A stretch of DNA of 64,000 nt from Gammaproteobacteria bacterium (GCA_032250735.1 JAVVEP010000012.1:1-64000), one strand, 5' to 3'; shown: positions 47,823 through 57,602, counted from the stretch's first letter. The notes: a model not told the origin generated them from the sequence alone. Made by a program: numbers and translations.

Positions 47823-50783
47823 ATGTCAGCTTCCAGCACCACTGTTACCTCACACGATAACTCCCACAACGGCAAGCTCCCGCTGCTGGCCATCTACCTG
47901 CTGTTCACCCTGTCCGGCTTCGTCGCGCTGATTTACGAGGGCATCTGGGCCCGCTATCTGAAGCTTTTTCTGGGCCACTCCTCCTACGGCCAGATCCTCA
48001 CCCTGTGCATCTTCATGGGCGGCATGGGCATCGGCGCCCTGCTGGCCGCCCGCTACACCCGCGTCATCAAGAATCCGTTTCTGACCTACGCCGCCATCGA
48101 GCTGCTGATCGGTGTCGGCGGCCTTTTCTATCACGACCTCTACCTCCTCAGCACCCAGGGCTTCTATCAAACTGTGGCGGGCCTGGGCCCCTTCACCGCC
48201 GAGGGGCTGAAGATCCTCATTGCGGTAGCGATCACCGCCCCCATGGCGATCCTGCTGGGCGCCACCTTTCCGCTGCTGGGGGTGGCGGTGATCCGGGTCA
48301 GCCGGGACGGGGGCCAGGCCGCCTTTCCCCTGCTCTACTTCACCAATTCCATCGGCGCCGCGGTGGGCATCCTGCTGGCCTCGTACCTGCTGATCCCCCG
48401 GCTGGGCACCGAGGGCTCCCTGCACCTGGCGGCGCTGGGCAACGGCCTGATCGCCCTCGGTTTTTTCTTCATCGGCAAGGCCCTGCAGGCTGAGCTGATT
48501 CGACCGGGCGAACGCTTCTGCGCGGTGGAGGCGCCGCCGACGGGACAGGCGCAAGGCCCCGGGGTGCTGGCCTTCTCCACCACCCTGTTCCTCGGCCTGA
48601 GCCTGCTCACCGGCTTCGCCTCCTTCGTCTACGAGATCGACTGGATACGCCTGCTGAGCCTGCTGCTCGGCGCCAGCACCCACTCCTTCGACATCATGGT
48701 CTCCGCCTTTGTCCTGGGCCTCGCCTGCGGCGGACTGGCGGCCAAGAAGCTGCTGCAAAAGACCCGCCACGTAATCATCCTGCTGGCCGTGGCGCAACTG
48801 GTGATGGGCGCCTTCGCCCTCACCAGCATCTATTTCTACGAATTCGCCTTCAGCACCATGGAGCACTCGCGGGACTACCTCGACAAGACCGAGCAGGGTT
48901 ACTGGCTGTTCTCGCTGCTCAAATACGGCCTCAGCCTGTTCCTGATGTTCCCCACCACCTTCATCGCCGGCATGACCCTGCCCATCATCACCTTCTACCT
49001 GATGAATGTGACGCGCAGTGAAAAAACCGTCGGCGCGGTATATGGCTTCAACACCATCGGTGCGATCCTCGGTGCGATCATTGCCGGACTGGTGCTGATG
49101 CCCCTGCTGCAGCTGAAGATGACCATCGCCGTCGGCGCCTTCATCGACATTGGCATCGGCCTGAGCCTGCTGGCCCTGTACCGGCGCGCGCACCGGCACA
49201 GCCCGGGCCTGCTGGGCTCACCCATCCCCCTGGCCGCCGCCGTGGTGGTTGCGCTGCTGATGATCACCCCGCTGCTGTTTGTCAGCCTCAACCCCAAGAT
49301 CATCGCCGCCGGCTGGTTCCGCCGCACCGCGTTTGTGATGCCCGACGAGCAGGTCACCGTACGCGACGGCAAAACCGCCACCATCTCCCTGCACGAGGTG
49401 GACGGCATCAAGATCATCAAGACCAACGGCAAGACCGATGCCTCGGTGGGCGGCACCAAGGGCGAGGACACCCAGGCGGCGCTCGCCTTCCTGCCCATGT
49501 CGATGCTTGACCAGCCCTACGAGGCGGCGATCATCGGCCTGGGCAGCGGCATGACCGCCCACTTTATGTTGGGCGACCCGCTGCTACAGCAGATGGATCT
49601 CATCGAGATCGAACAGGAGATGGTCAACCTGGCGCGGCGCATCATGCCGGCGAATCGCCGGGTCTATGAAGATCCGCGCGTCAAGCTGGTGATCGACGAC
49701 GCCCGCACCTATTTCAGCGCCACGCAAAAAAAGTATGACGTGATTATTTCCGAGCCCTCCAATCCATGGGTCAGCGGCGTATCCAGCCTGTTCAGCAAGG
49801 AATTTTATCACCACAGCAAACGCTACCTGAAACCCGGCGGCATTCTGGTGCAATGGATGCATCTGCCGGAATTCAACAGCGAGCTGATGCTAACCATTAT
49901 TAGCGCCCTTAATACCGCCTTTCCCCACGTCAAGGTCTACCACTCGCCGTACGTGGAAAATGATGTGTTGCTGGTGGCCAGCGAACAGGATTTTAATGCC
50001 GACAAATACACCCGCTTTTATGACAGCGAAACCATCGCCATGGATTTCCGGCAGATGCGCAAACCCGTCGGCTATTACTCTAACCGCAATTACATCGCCT
50101 CGATCGACACCCTTCGCCTGCTCTCCGAGAACAGCCAGCCAAACAGCGATTACATTCCGCTGATCGACTCCGGCGCGGAGCGCGCGTTTTATCTGCGCCA
50201 GACCGTCGACCTGTTTGATCCGCTGGCCAACAGCATCGTCTCCTACCAGGAACTCACCGAAGCCGCCTATTTCCAGAAAATGCTGCAGGAGCGTTACCGC
50301 TATTATGCAAACTATCGCCCGGATCAACGGCTGCTCGGACAGCTCGCCCTGCAGCTGCGCAACGCCGACCAGCGCAGCAACTGGGGGCAACTGGAGGCCA
50401 TGCTCTATCAGTCCATGCCCGCCCCCATCCTGCGCGACCTGTGGCACAAACTGGATGTCGTTGGCCAGTTTCGCCAGCATGTCGATGCCGGCACCCCGCC
50501 GGAAAAGACCCGGCTGTTTTTCCAGTTTCTGGATAACGTCGCCCACAACCGCTTCACCGATAACGGGCCGATCATCCAGCGCATCGTGCAACAGCTCGGC
50601 GACCAAAAGCTGGGGCCGGTCATCGTCCGTGCACTGGCCATCAATGCCGCCATGCTGAAGGATGGGGCCCTGTACAACAGCGTGCTCTCCACCTATGTCA
50701 CCGGCAACAGTGAGGTCAGTGACAGGGACAAGGCCTACCTGTCGGCGATACAGAAAAAATGGTTCCGGCCTGGCCGATCGTAA
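47823..50783 (+). CDS. MFS-like membrane domain fused to spermidine synthase-like domain
   Basis: A 986-residue fusion: about 12-14 membrane helices in the first 500 residues, then a spermidine/spermine synthase-type domain (AAIIGLGSGMTAHFML, LIEIEQEMVNLARRI, IISEPSNPWVSGVSSLFSKEFY; about residues 575-720). A roughly 260-residue C-terminal helical region follows. The SAM/dcSAM-binding GxGxG is GLGSG. Substrate and direction of transport are unknown for this family. Beyond the stop, another frame reads ADRNALARTWRLH... to a stop at 50859, so a small 3' frameshift is possible. Confidence 0.88.
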   Translation: MSASSTTVTSHDNSHNGKLPLLAIYLLFTLSGFVALIYEGIWARYLKLFLGHSSYGQILTLCIFMGGMGIGALLAARYTRVIKNPFLTYAAIELLIGVGGLFYHDLYLLSTQGFYQTVAGLGPFTAEGLKILIAVAITAPMAILLGATFPLLGVAVIRVSRDGGQAAFPLLYFTNSIGAAVGILLASYLLIPRLGTEGSLHLAALGNGLIALGFFFIGKALQAELIRPGERFCAVEAPPTGQAQGPGVLAFSTTLFLGLSLLTGFASFVYEIDWIRLLSLLLGASTHSFDIMVSAFVLGLACGGLAAKKLLQKTRHVIILLAVAQLVMGAFALTSIYFYEFAFSTMEHSRDYLDKTEQGYWLFSLLKYGLSLFLMFPTTFIAGMTLPIITFYLMNVTRSEKTVGAVYGFNTIGAILGAIIAGLVLMPLLQLKMTIAVGAFIDIGIGLSLLALYRRAHRHSPGLLGSPIPLAAAVVVALLMITPLLFVSLNPKIIAAGWFRRTAFVMPDEQVTVRDGKTATISLHEVDGIKIIKTNGKTDASVGGTKGEDTQAALAFLPMSMLDQPYEAAIIGLGSGMTAHFMLGDPLLQQMDLIEIEQEMVNLARRIMPANRRVYEDPRVKLVIDDARTYFSATQKKYDVIISEPSNPWVSGVSSLFSKEFYHHSKRYLKPGGILVQWMHLPEFNSELMLTIISALNTAFPHVKVYHSPYVENDVLLVASEQDFNADKYTRFYDSETIAMDFRQMRKPVGYYSNRNYIASIDTLRLLSENSQPNSDYIPLIDSGAERAFYLRQTVDLFDPLANSIVSYQELTEAAYFQKMLQERYRYYANYRPDQRLLGQLALQLRNADQRSNWGQLEAMLYQSMPAPILRDLWHKLDVVGQFRQHVDAGTPPEKTRLFFQFLDNVAHNRFTDNGPIIQRIVQQLGDQKLGPVIVRALAINAAMLKDGALYNSVLSTYVTGNSEVSDRDKAYLSAIQKKWFRPGRS

Positions 50784-50929
50784 TGCCCTGGCTCGCACAT
50801 GGCGCCTGCACTGCGGCGCCGACGGCGAACTATTTGTGCGTATTGCCATCTATCATTAATACATCCTCGTGCGCACACGATCAGTCACACAACTCACCAC
50901 CATTCACAAAAAACAACAGGAGATCATTT

Positions 50930-51445
50930 ATGAAAACGTTTCGGGTGTTATCCCTTTTGCTGCCGGCCCTACTACTCACCGGCGTAATCTCCACCAGCCA
51001 GGCCGAGGAACAACCGGTGACGATCAACATCAAGCGCATGTCGCTGGATACCGCGCTGACGGCCACCAAGGCCACTATCGACGCCTGCCGCAAGGAGGGC
51101 GTGCAGATCACGGTGACGGTGATCGACCGTGGCGGCCACCCGCAGGCGATCCTGCGCGACGTGCTGGCGATGGACGTCTCCATTGCCATCAGCCGCGACA
51201 AGGCCTACACCGCGATGTCGTTTAACTCGCCCACCGGCAGCCTGGAAGGTCGCTTCGGCGGCAGCTATGGCGTACCCAAGACCCCCGGCCTGCTGATCGC
51301 CCGCGGCGGTCTGCCCATTGCCGCCGGCGGCACCATCTTCGGCGCCATCGGCGTCTCCGGTGCACCCTCGGGCGAGACCGACGAAAAATGCGCCCAGGCC
51401 GGGATCGACGCCATCATGGACGACCTGCAGATGTCTATCGAGTAG
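50930..51445 (+). CDS. Secreted GlcG/HbpS family heme-binding-type protein
   Basis: A 171-residue exported protein (signal to about ISTSQAEE) of the GlcG/HbpS (DUF336) family: LTATKATIDACRKEGVQITVTVIDRGG, RDKAYTAMSFNSPTG and GLPIAAGGTIFGAIGVSGAPSGETDEKCA. Some members bind heme or cobalamin, others have no known function. AGGAG seven bases before the ATG at 50930 fixes the start. It stands between the MFS/spermidine synthase fusion and uvrD. Confidence 0.9.
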   Translation: MKTFRVLSLLLPALLLTGVISTSQAEEQPVTINIKRMSLDTALTATKATIDACRKEGVQITVTVIDRGGHPQAILRDVLAMDVSIAISRDKAYTAMSFNSPTGSLEGRFGGSYGVPKTPGLLIARGGLPIAAGGTIFGAIGVSGAPSGETDEKCAQAGIDAIMDDLQMSIE

Positions 51446-51544
51446 GCCCACACATGGCGACCCACCGCCTGCCTTCTCTCGCCTGACACCCTGGCCCGGC
51501 ACATACCGCCGAATCCGACCGGGCAGTTCTGATAGAATACCCGG

Positions 51545-53719
51545 ATGGACGTTTCCCACATTATCGATGACCTCAACGAGGCCCAGCGCGAGGCGGTGTG
51601 CGCCCCGCCCGAACACGTACTGGTGCTGGCCGGTGCCGGCAGCGGCAAGACCCGCGTGCTGGTGCACCGCATTGCCTGGCTGGTCGCCACCGAGGGCCTG
51701 TCGCCCTACGGCATCCTCGCGGTGACCTTCACCAACAAGGCCGCCGCCGAGATGCGCGGGCGCATCGAAGACCTGTTGCAGCTGCCGGTCGGCGGCATGT
51801 GGGTCGGCACCTTCCACTCACTGGCCCATCGCCTGCTGCGCACCCACTGGAAGGACGCCGGCCTGCCGCAGACCTTCCAGATTCTCGACAGCGAGGACCA
51901 GCAACGCGCCATCAAGCGGGTGATCCGCAGCCTCGACCTCGACGACACCCAGTGGCCCGCCAAACAATCGCAGTGGTTCATCAACGCCCGCAAGGACGAG
52001 GGCCAGCGCCCCGAGCACATCGAGCACTTCGGTGATCCCTACCAAAAGACCATGATCCGCATCTACCAGACCTATGAGGAGATGTGCCAGCGCTCCGGGC
52101 TGGTGGACTTCGCCGAGCTGCTGCTGCGCGCCCACGAACTGTGGCTGAAGAATCCGCACGTGCTGGCGCACTACCAGGAACGCTTCCGCCACATCCTGGT
52201 GGACGAATTCCAGGACACCAACAGCATCCAGTACGCCTGGGTGCGCATCCTCGCCGGCAACAAATCGCGTGTGTTTGCGGTGGGGGACGACGACCAGTCC
52301 ATCTACGGCTGGCGCGGCGCGAAAATCGAAAACATCCAGCAATACACCCGTGATTTTCCCGGCACCCGCACCGTGAAACTGGAACAGAACTACCGTTCCA
52401 CCGCCAACATCCTCAACGCCGCCAATGCGCTGATCGCCAACAACGACGACCGGCTCGGCAAAAACCTGTGGACCGCCGACGCAGACGGCGAGGCCATCCA
52501 GCTCTATTCCGCCTTCAACGAACGTGACGAGGCCCGCTTCATCGCCGACCAGATCCAGGACTGGGTGGATGACGGCAAGCCCTACAAGGACAACGCCATC
52601 CTGTATCGCTCCAACGCCCAGTCCCGCGTCATCGAAGAGGCGCTGATCCAGGCCGGTATCCCGTATCGCGTGTACGGCGGCATGCGCTTTTTCGAGCGCG
52701 CCGAGATCAAGGACGCCCTGGCCTATCTGCGGCTCATCGCCAACTGTCACGATGACGCGGCCTTTGAACGGGTGGTCAACACACCGACCCGCGGCATCGG
52801 CGACAAGACCGTCAGCGCCGCGCGCGATTACGCCCGCCAGCACAGCATCGCGCTGTGGGCGGCGGCCGAGGCGCTGGTCGAGCAAAAACAGCTGCCGGCG
52901 CGGGCCACCGCCGCGCTGGGCGCCTTTCTCGAACTGATCACCCGCCTGGCCAGCGATACCGACGGCATGGATCTTTACGAGCAGATGGAACACACCCTGC
53001 ACCACAGCACCCTGCTCGAGCATTACAAAAAGGAACGCGGCGAAAAGGGCCAGGCGCGGGTGGAAAACCTGGAGGAACTGGTCAACGCCGCCAAGTACTT
53101 TGAGCAGGCCGAGACCCCGGAAGACGAAGAAGAGATGGACGAACTGTCCGCCTTTCTGTCTCACGCCGCACTGGAGGCTGGCGACAACCAGGCCGATGGC
53201 TCGCAGGACGGCGCACAGCTGATGACCCTGCACTCCGCCAAGGGTCTCGAATTCCCGCAGGTGTTTCTGGCCGGGGTGGAAGAGGGGCTGTTCCCGCATC
53301 AGATGTCGCTGGAGGAACCGGGCCGCCTCGCCGAGGAGCGCCGCCTCTGTTATGTAGGTATCACCCGCGCCCGCCAGCGCCTGTTCCTCACCCACGCCGA
53401 GACCCGGCGGCTGTACGGCAACGAAACCTATCCGCATCGCTCACGCTTCATCAGCGAGATCCCCGCCGAGCTGATGCAGGAGGTGCGATTGGGGGGCAGT
53501 GTCAGCTATGCCGCGCAAGGCACGGCGCGGTTTTCCTCCGTGCAGGACCCGTCCGTCAACGGCATGCGCCTCGGCCAGCGGGTGATCCACGCCAAGTTTG
53601 GCGATGGCGTGGTGCTCAACCTCGAGGGCCAGGGCGCCCAGGCCCGCGTGCAGGTTAACTTCGACGGCCTGGGCAGCAAGTGGCTGATGATGGAATACGC
53701 CAACCTGCAACCGGCCTGA
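51545..53719 (+). CDS. uvrD: DNA helicase II UvrD
   Basis: A 724-residue SF1A 3'-5' helicase for nucleotide excision and mismatch repair. The N-terminus (LNEAQREAV, Walker A AGAGSGKT, TFTNKAAAEMRGRI) closely follows E. coli UvrD. VDEFQDTN is motif II and VGDDDQSIYGWRGA motif III. LMTLHSAKGLEF (V) and YVGITRAR (VI) complete the set. A C-terminal Tudor-like segment (GQRVIHAKFGDGVVLNLEG) is present as expected for contact with RNA polymerase. Confidence 0.97.
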   Translation: MDVSHIIDDLNEAQREAVCAPPEHVLVLAGAGSGKTRVLVHRIAWLVATEGLSPYGILAVTFTNKAAAEMRGRIEDLLQLPVGGMWVGTFHSLAHRLLRTHWKDAGLPQTFQILDSEDQQRAIKRVIRSLDLDDTQWPAKQSQWFINARKDEGQRPEHIEHFGDPYQKTMIRIYQTYEEMCQRSGLVDFAELLLRAHELWLKNPHVLAHYQERFRHILVDEFQDTNSIQYAWVRILAGNKSRVFAVGDDDQSIYGWRGAKIENIQQYTRDFPGTRTVKLEQNYRSTANILNAANALIANNDDRLGKNLWTADADGEAIQLYSAFNERDEARFIADQIQDWVDDGKPYKDNAILYRSNAQSRVIEEALIQAGIPYRVYGGMRFFERAEIKDALAYLRLIANCHDDAAFERVVNTPTRGIGDKTVSAARDYARQHSIALWAAAEALVEQKQLPARATAALGAFLELITRLASDTDGMDLYEQMEHTLHHSTLLEHYKKERGEKGQARVENLEELVNAAKYFEQAETPEDEEEMDELSAFLSHAALEAGDNQADGSQDGAQLMTLHSAKGLEFPQVFLAGVEEGLFPHQMSLEEPGRLAEERRLCYVGITRARQRLFLTHAETRRLYGNETYPHRSRFISEIPAELMQEVRLGGSVSYAAQGTARFSSVQDPSVNGMRLGQRVIHAKFGDGVVLNLEGQGAQARVQVNFDGLGSKWLMMEYANLQPA

Positions 53720-53791
53720 GCCACAAATCCAGACCCCTGCACCCACACGTTTATTTGACCCCCCTGCACGACCTGGGGTTAAATCGGCGCA

Positions 53792-54004
53792 CTAGTGTGG
53801 TGTTTCATATAAAACGCACACTTAGACGAGATAGACTTGAGGTGGGCCCTAAGGATTCTATCTCGCCCTACGGGAAGCCACTCAAGGCGCGATTGCCGCG
53901 TTGCAGACCTTGGAAAGGTAGCCGACATTCCCGGCGGTCTGCGCCTTGCACTCGCGCCTTGAGTGGCTTTCTAAATGCACGTTTTATATGAAACACCACA
54001 CTAG
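53792..54004. mobile_element. 213-bp MITE with perfect terminal inverted repeats and nested palindromes
   Basis: The ends (53792-53816 and 53980-54004) are perfect 25-bp inverted repeats that begin with CTAG. If CTAG is the duplicated target, the element is TGTGG...CCACA with a 4-bp duplication, as in IS5-type insertions. Inside is a second perfect 18-bp inverted repeat (53875-53892, 53952-53969), an inner GCAGACC/GGTCTGC pair and a GAGATAG/CTATCTC pair. No transposase gene fits. It fills most of the 324-nt gap between uvrD and dctP. Confidence 0.85.
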
Positions 54005-54043
54005 CGGTCATATCCCCGCAAAAATCATATAAAGGACGGCACC

Positions 54044-55144
54044 ATGCCCCGACACCTTCTATCCATTCTGAGCCTTTTCATCGCGCTGCTACTGACCGCC
54101 TGCAACCAGCCGCCCCAGCCCACCACGGCGGCGCCCGCCGCGGAGCCCGACAAGACCTATGACTGGAAACTGGTCACCACCTGGCCGCCCAACTTTCCCA
54201 TCTTCCAGGAGGGTGTGGAGCGTTTTGCGCAGGAGGTGAAGACCCTCAGCAACGGCAAGCTCAACATCAAGGTCTACGCCGGCGGCGAACTGGTGCCACC
54301 GCTGCAGACCTTCGACGCCGTGTCGCAGGGCACGGTGGAGATGGGCCACGGCGCGGCCTATTACTGGGCGGGCAAGATCCCCGCCGCCCAGTTTTTCACC
54401 GCCGTACCCTTTGGCATGAACGCCCAGGGCATGAATGCCTGGCTGTACGCCGGCGGCGGGCTGGAGCTGTGGCGTGAACTGTACAAACCCCACAACCTGG
54501 TGCCCTTCCCCATGGGCAACACCGGCGTGCAGATGGGCGGCTGGTTCAACAAAAAGGTCGATACCATCGCCGACCTCAAGGGCCTGAAGATGCGCATCCC
54601 CGGCCTGGGCGGCAAGGTGTTTGCCAAGGCCGGCGGTACCCCGGTGTTGATGGCCGGCGGCGAGATCTACACCGCCCTGGATCGCGGCACCATCGACGCC
54701 ACGGAATGGGTGGGCCCCTTCCACGACGAGCGCCTCGGGCTGTATCGCGCCGCCAAATACTACTACTACCCCGGCTGGCAGGAACCCGGCCCGGTGCTGG
54801 AACTGACCGTCAACGCCGAGGCCTGGGCGAGCCTCAGCCCGGACCTGCAAAAGGCCATCGAGACGGCCTCCACCGCCGCCAACACCTGGTGGCTGGCGCA
54901 GTTTGAGGCAAAGAATCTTGCCGCCCTTGCAAAACTCAAAAACGACCACCATGTACAGATTTACCCATTTCCGGACGAGGTGATTGGCGAACTGCGCAGC
55001 CTGTCGAAGGTGGTGCTGGAGGAAGAGGCCGAGAAAGATGCCGATTTCCGGCGCATCTACCAGGCCTACCAGGCCTTCTCCGACAACAACGACAGCTGGA
55101 ACACCCTGTCCGAGTCCGCCTACGCCACGGCCCGTAAACCCTAG
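54044..55144 (+). CDS. dctP: TRAP transporter substrate-binding lipoprotein DctP/TakP-like
   Basis: A 366-residue protein with lipobox LLTAC (Cys 20), so it is anchored and not free in the periplasm. The TRAP DctP fold is shown by WKLVTTWPPNFPIFQEGVERF, GKLNIKVYAGGELVPPLQTFDAVSQGTVEM and DLKGLKMRIPGLGGKVFAKAGG. The subfamily resembles TakP-like 2-oxo-acid or mannitol/chloroaromatic binders. Its likely membrane partners dctQ and dctM lie about 4 kb away on the opposite strand. Confidence 0.92.
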   Translation: MPRHLLSILSLFIALLLTACNQPPQPTTAAPAAEPDKTYDWKLVTTWPPNFPIFQEGVERFAQEVKTLSNGKLNIKVYAGGELVPPLQTFDAVSQGTVEMGHGAAYYWAGKIPAAQFFTAVPFGMNAQGMNAWLYAGGGLELWRELYKPHNLVPFPMGNTGVQMGGWFNKKVDTIADLKGLKMRIPGLGGKVFAKAGGTPVLMAGGEIYTALDRGTIDATEWVGPFHDERLGLYRAAKYYYYPGWQEPGPVLELTVNAEAWASLSPDLQKAIETASTAANTWWLAQFEAKNLAALAKLKNDHHVQIYPFPDEVIGELRSLSKVVLEEEAEKDADFRRIYQAYQAFSDNNDSWNTLSESAYATARKP

Positions 55145-55196
55145 TCCGAAAATCACACACCCAAAACACACCTTCCATCAATCAAAGAGGATTCAC

Positions 55197-55679
55197 ATGA
55201 CCATTGCCGAAAACAAGGTAGTCACCCTGCATTACACACTCACCGATGACGCCGGCACCGTTATCGACAAGTCCGACGACGGCAGCTTTCTGTACCTGCA
55301 CGGCGCCAGCAACATCATTCCCGGCCTGGAGAACGCCCTGACCGGCAAGACTACCGGCGACGAGCTCAAGGTCACCGTGAAACCGGAAGAGGCCTACGGG
55401 GTGCGTGATGACGCCCGCCTCGAAAGCGTGCCCCGGGAGATGTTCCCCGAAGACACCGAGATCGAAGCCGGCATGCAATTCCACGCCGAAGGCCCCGAAG
55501 GCCAGACCATCACCGTGTCCGTGGTCGAGGTCACCGACGAGACCGTCACCGTGGACGGCAACCATCCGCTGGCCGGCGTGCAACTCAACTTCAACGTCAA
55601 GATCGTCGAGGTGCGCGACGCCTCCGCCGAAGAAATGGAGCACGGCCATGTGCACGGCCCACATGGTCATCATCACTAG
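55197..55679 (+). CDS. slyD: FKBP-type peptidyl-prolyl isomerase, SlyD-like
   Basis: A 160-residue cytosolic isomerase and chaperone: FKBP core (VVTLHYTLTDDAGTVIDKS, PGLENALTGKTTGDE), the inserted IF chaperone domain and a His-rich metal-binding tail (HGHVHGPHGHHH). The start ATG at 55197 has AGAGG upstream. It is followed at once by a terminator. It is 52 nt downstream of dctP and may be co-transcribed with it. Confidence 0.93.
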   Translation: MTIAENKVVTLHYTLTDDAGTVIDKSDDGSFLYLHGASNIIPGLENALTGKTTGDELKVTVKPEEAYGVRDDARLESVPREMFPEDTEIEAGMQFHAEGPEGQTITVSVVEVTDETVTVDGNHPLAGVQLNFNVKIVEVRDASAEEMEHGHVHGPHGHHH

Positions 55680-55702
55680 ATAATCGGTTATCTAACCGAT
55701 AT

Positions 55703-55741
55703 AAAAAGGCCTGCACTTTTAACCAGTGCAGGCCTTTTTTT
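55703..55741 (+). terminator. Intrinsic terminator after slyD
   Basis: Perfect 15-bp stem AAAAAGGCCTGCACT / AGTGCAGGCCTTTTT with a 7-nt loop and a further T run. An 8-bp hairpin (ATCGGTTA/TAACCGAT, 55682-55699) sits just before it. Confidence 0.95.
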
Positions 55742-55893
55742 GTGGTGCGGAAGGAAAAGTGAAGAAGTACAACAAGCTAAAAAACTGCTTGGCGGTCTGA
55801 CTTCAACATATTTTGACCTGGAGAATGTTAAATGTAAGACCTGACGCTTTTCTTTTTGATCAAATAATTTTATAGACGGACATCTAGGGAAGA

Positions 55894-56508
55894 TTAAAAA
55901 TATTTCGACGCGGAAAAAATAGTAGATTGCGAATCATCGCTGGATGAGAAATGTAATCCAAGGGAGACATGCTTAGACATATAACCCTCGACACCCAAAT
56001 TCAAACCTGTATCAGTTTCGCCGTCAAAAAAGGACTGATCAGCACCGACATTCAGCTCCAGCTTGTCACTCAACATCGTGCGAACACCTATCGATACTAA
56101 TTGCCCGTCTTTATCATTCTTGGTGGCAGGAAAACCACCAACCTTTGCCTTTACCTCACCCAGAAGTAATGCAGCACCAAGTAAAACATCAGTTTTCTGG
56201 GAAACAGGTGCGTGAAAAAGGATGCCCAGCATTTTGGCATCTACATCCAATCCTACTTTGCTACCGGAAATATTCACGTCGCCGGCTGCATTCGCGATTC
56301 CAAAAGTCACGGCAAATTGCTTATTAGCATCAAAGGAAGCTGTTAAATCATATCCATCGGCCTTCAAATCATCGCTAATCCCGATCATCTCCACTGTAAA
56401 ATCCGCATATCCGAGCGATATTTTATTGTAGTTAAACTTTGCCGCCTGGACCGAAGCTTGAGCTGACAGGAGAACAAGAAAAAGAATGCTGATGAGGTTG
56501 TTTTTCAT
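55894..56508 (-). CDS. Small outer-membrane beta-barrel protein
   Basis: A 204-residue exported protein (signal MKNNLISILFLVLLSAQASVQA). Alternating polar/hydrophobic strands give about eight beta-strands, and the C-terminal SKYF ends in the Phe used for barrel insertion. No family was recognised beyond general OmpA/OprF-like or YfaZ-like barrels. It is the last gene of the A/T-rich CsgG-GNA1162 island and shares its orientation and composition. Confidence 0.7.
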   Translation of the reverse strand: MKNNLISILFLVLLSAQASVQAAKFNYNKISLGYADFTVEMIGISDDLKADGYDLTASFDANKQFAVTFGIANAAGDVNISGSKVGLDVDAKMLGILFHAPVSQKTDVLLGAALLLGEVKAKVGGFPATKNDKDGQLVSIGVRTMLSDKLELNVGADQSFFDGETDTGLNLGVEGYMSKHVSLGLHFSSSDDSQSTIFSASKYF

Positions 56509-56535
56509 TATTAATTTTCGTTGTATTCAACAAAA

Positions 56536-57225
56536 TTACGGTTGTGCGACGGTAGAATTTGCAGGCGGCACAATCATTTGTTTGCTGTCCTTGCCATGAA
56601 GGTTGTGGTATCCGCCATAGGGAATATTATTCAGTGCGATGTAGTTCACATTGCGTGCTATGGGGACGTAGTCCTGAGTAGAGGTTTTAATTGCTGTAGC
56701 AATCAACGCACCGAGAAGACCCCCTCCATTATTACTATCGCCACTGGTATCCATCACCAGCTCATTGGCATAAGACCATATTTCGGCGCCAGTTTTGGTG
56801 GATTTGAGTTTGTAGCTAATACCCACTTTGACGTTACCGCCGATTACGTAATAATTTGTATCCCAGCGATCAATAGTCACATAAAGGACTGCATCGGCTC
56901 CAAATATTTTTGAAAACTTCTGCGGGGGGATGGATAACATTTGATCGCCTGTACTAAGGCCTTCATTACGCAAAAACTTTTGAGTAATTTCTGTGGATAA
57001 TACATAAAAGCCGGAATTCGCTAATGGCTGCGCAATAGTTGAGGAATATAGATTTGGGGCATCAGCCGCCGTACTGTGATTAACAGCTGGCAATACCATT
57101 ACCGTTTTGGGCATTTCTAGGTACATTTCAGGGTACACATCACCCTTCGGTATCCGATTGTTGACCGCGCAACCGGAAAGCACCAGCAGGGCGAAACACA
57201 ACATGCTTACTATAAATGCTCTCAT
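56536..57225 (-). CDS. GNA1162-family (DUF799) lipoprotein
   Basis: A 229-residue lipoprotein (VLSGC, Cys 19, Ala at +2, so outer-membrane sorted). The family's structural member from Neisseria meningitidis has a TolB-N-like fold. Motifs: PKTVMVLPAVNHSTAADAPN, ITQKFLRNEGLSTGDQML, and FGADAVLYVTIDRWDTNYYVIGG. GNA1162 genes regularly occur with CsgG and DUF4810 genes, as here. The function of the trio is not established. Confidence 0.9.
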   Translation of the reverse strand: MRAFIVSMLCFALLVLSGCAVNNRIPKGDVYPEMYLEMPKTVMVLPAVNHSTAADAPNLYSSTIAQPLANSGFYVLSTEITQKFLRNEGLSTGDQMLSIPPQKFSKIFGADAVLYVTIDRWDTNYYVIGGNVKVGISYKLKSTKTGAEIWSYANELVMDTSGDSNNGGGLLGALIATAIKTSTQDYVPIARNVNYIALNNIPYGGYHNLHGKDSKQMIVPPANSTVAQP

Positions 57226-57251
57226 AATCAGCTTTACCTTTTTTGAATGAA

Positions 57252-57602
57252 TCAGCTCTTTTTAAGAATTTGATTAACCATGGCCTTAGATTCTGGATAA
57301 ACGCTCAGCTCCAGGTTGAAATATTGGTTTGCTTCCTTTTGCTTGCCGTCTTCCAAGGAATACATGCCCATTTCAGCATATAGACCTGGTGGAACTCGAA
57401 GATTCATTTCCTTTGATTTCGCAATCACTTCATTGATTTCGGCAATATGTTTAGCGCGAGCCTCCGCTCCTGGATTTTTTTTCAGCTCATACAGGGTGTG
57501 TGAATACTTTCCCCAGTAAAGACCAGATTGACTGACATTCATGGTTGCACAACCAGACAACCAGAGAACGCCCATTAATGCTACGAATAGTCTTTTATTC
57601 AC
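57252..57602 (-). CDS. DUF4810 lipoprotein
   Basis: A 116-residue lipoprotein (WLSGC, Cys 18, Ala at +2). It has the DUF4810 pattern: SGLYWGKYSHTLYELKKNPG near the start, then two TPR-like helices with VPPGLYAEMGMYSLEDGKQKEANQYFNLEL (about residues 70-100). It overlaps the small lipoprotein gene upstream by 4 nt. A member of the CsgG-DUF4810-GNA1162 set, probably part of one outer-membrane complex. Confidence 0.88.
   Translation of the reverse strand: MNKRLFVALMGVLWLSGCATMNVSQSGLYWGKYSHTLYELKKNPGAEARAKHIAEINEVIAKSKEMNLRVPPGLYAEMGMYSLEDGKQKEANQYFNLELSVYPESKAMVNQILKKS

Noticed and set aside
47850-49199. 449-codon minus-strand frame within the MFS/spermidine synthase gene
   Set aside because: Composition is dominated by Gln, Gly, Glu and Ala and no motif is present; the plus-strand gene explains the sequence.
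51818-53437. 539-codon minus-strand frame within uvrD
   Set aside because: Antisense to a complete helicase with all motifs; a codon-bias shadow.
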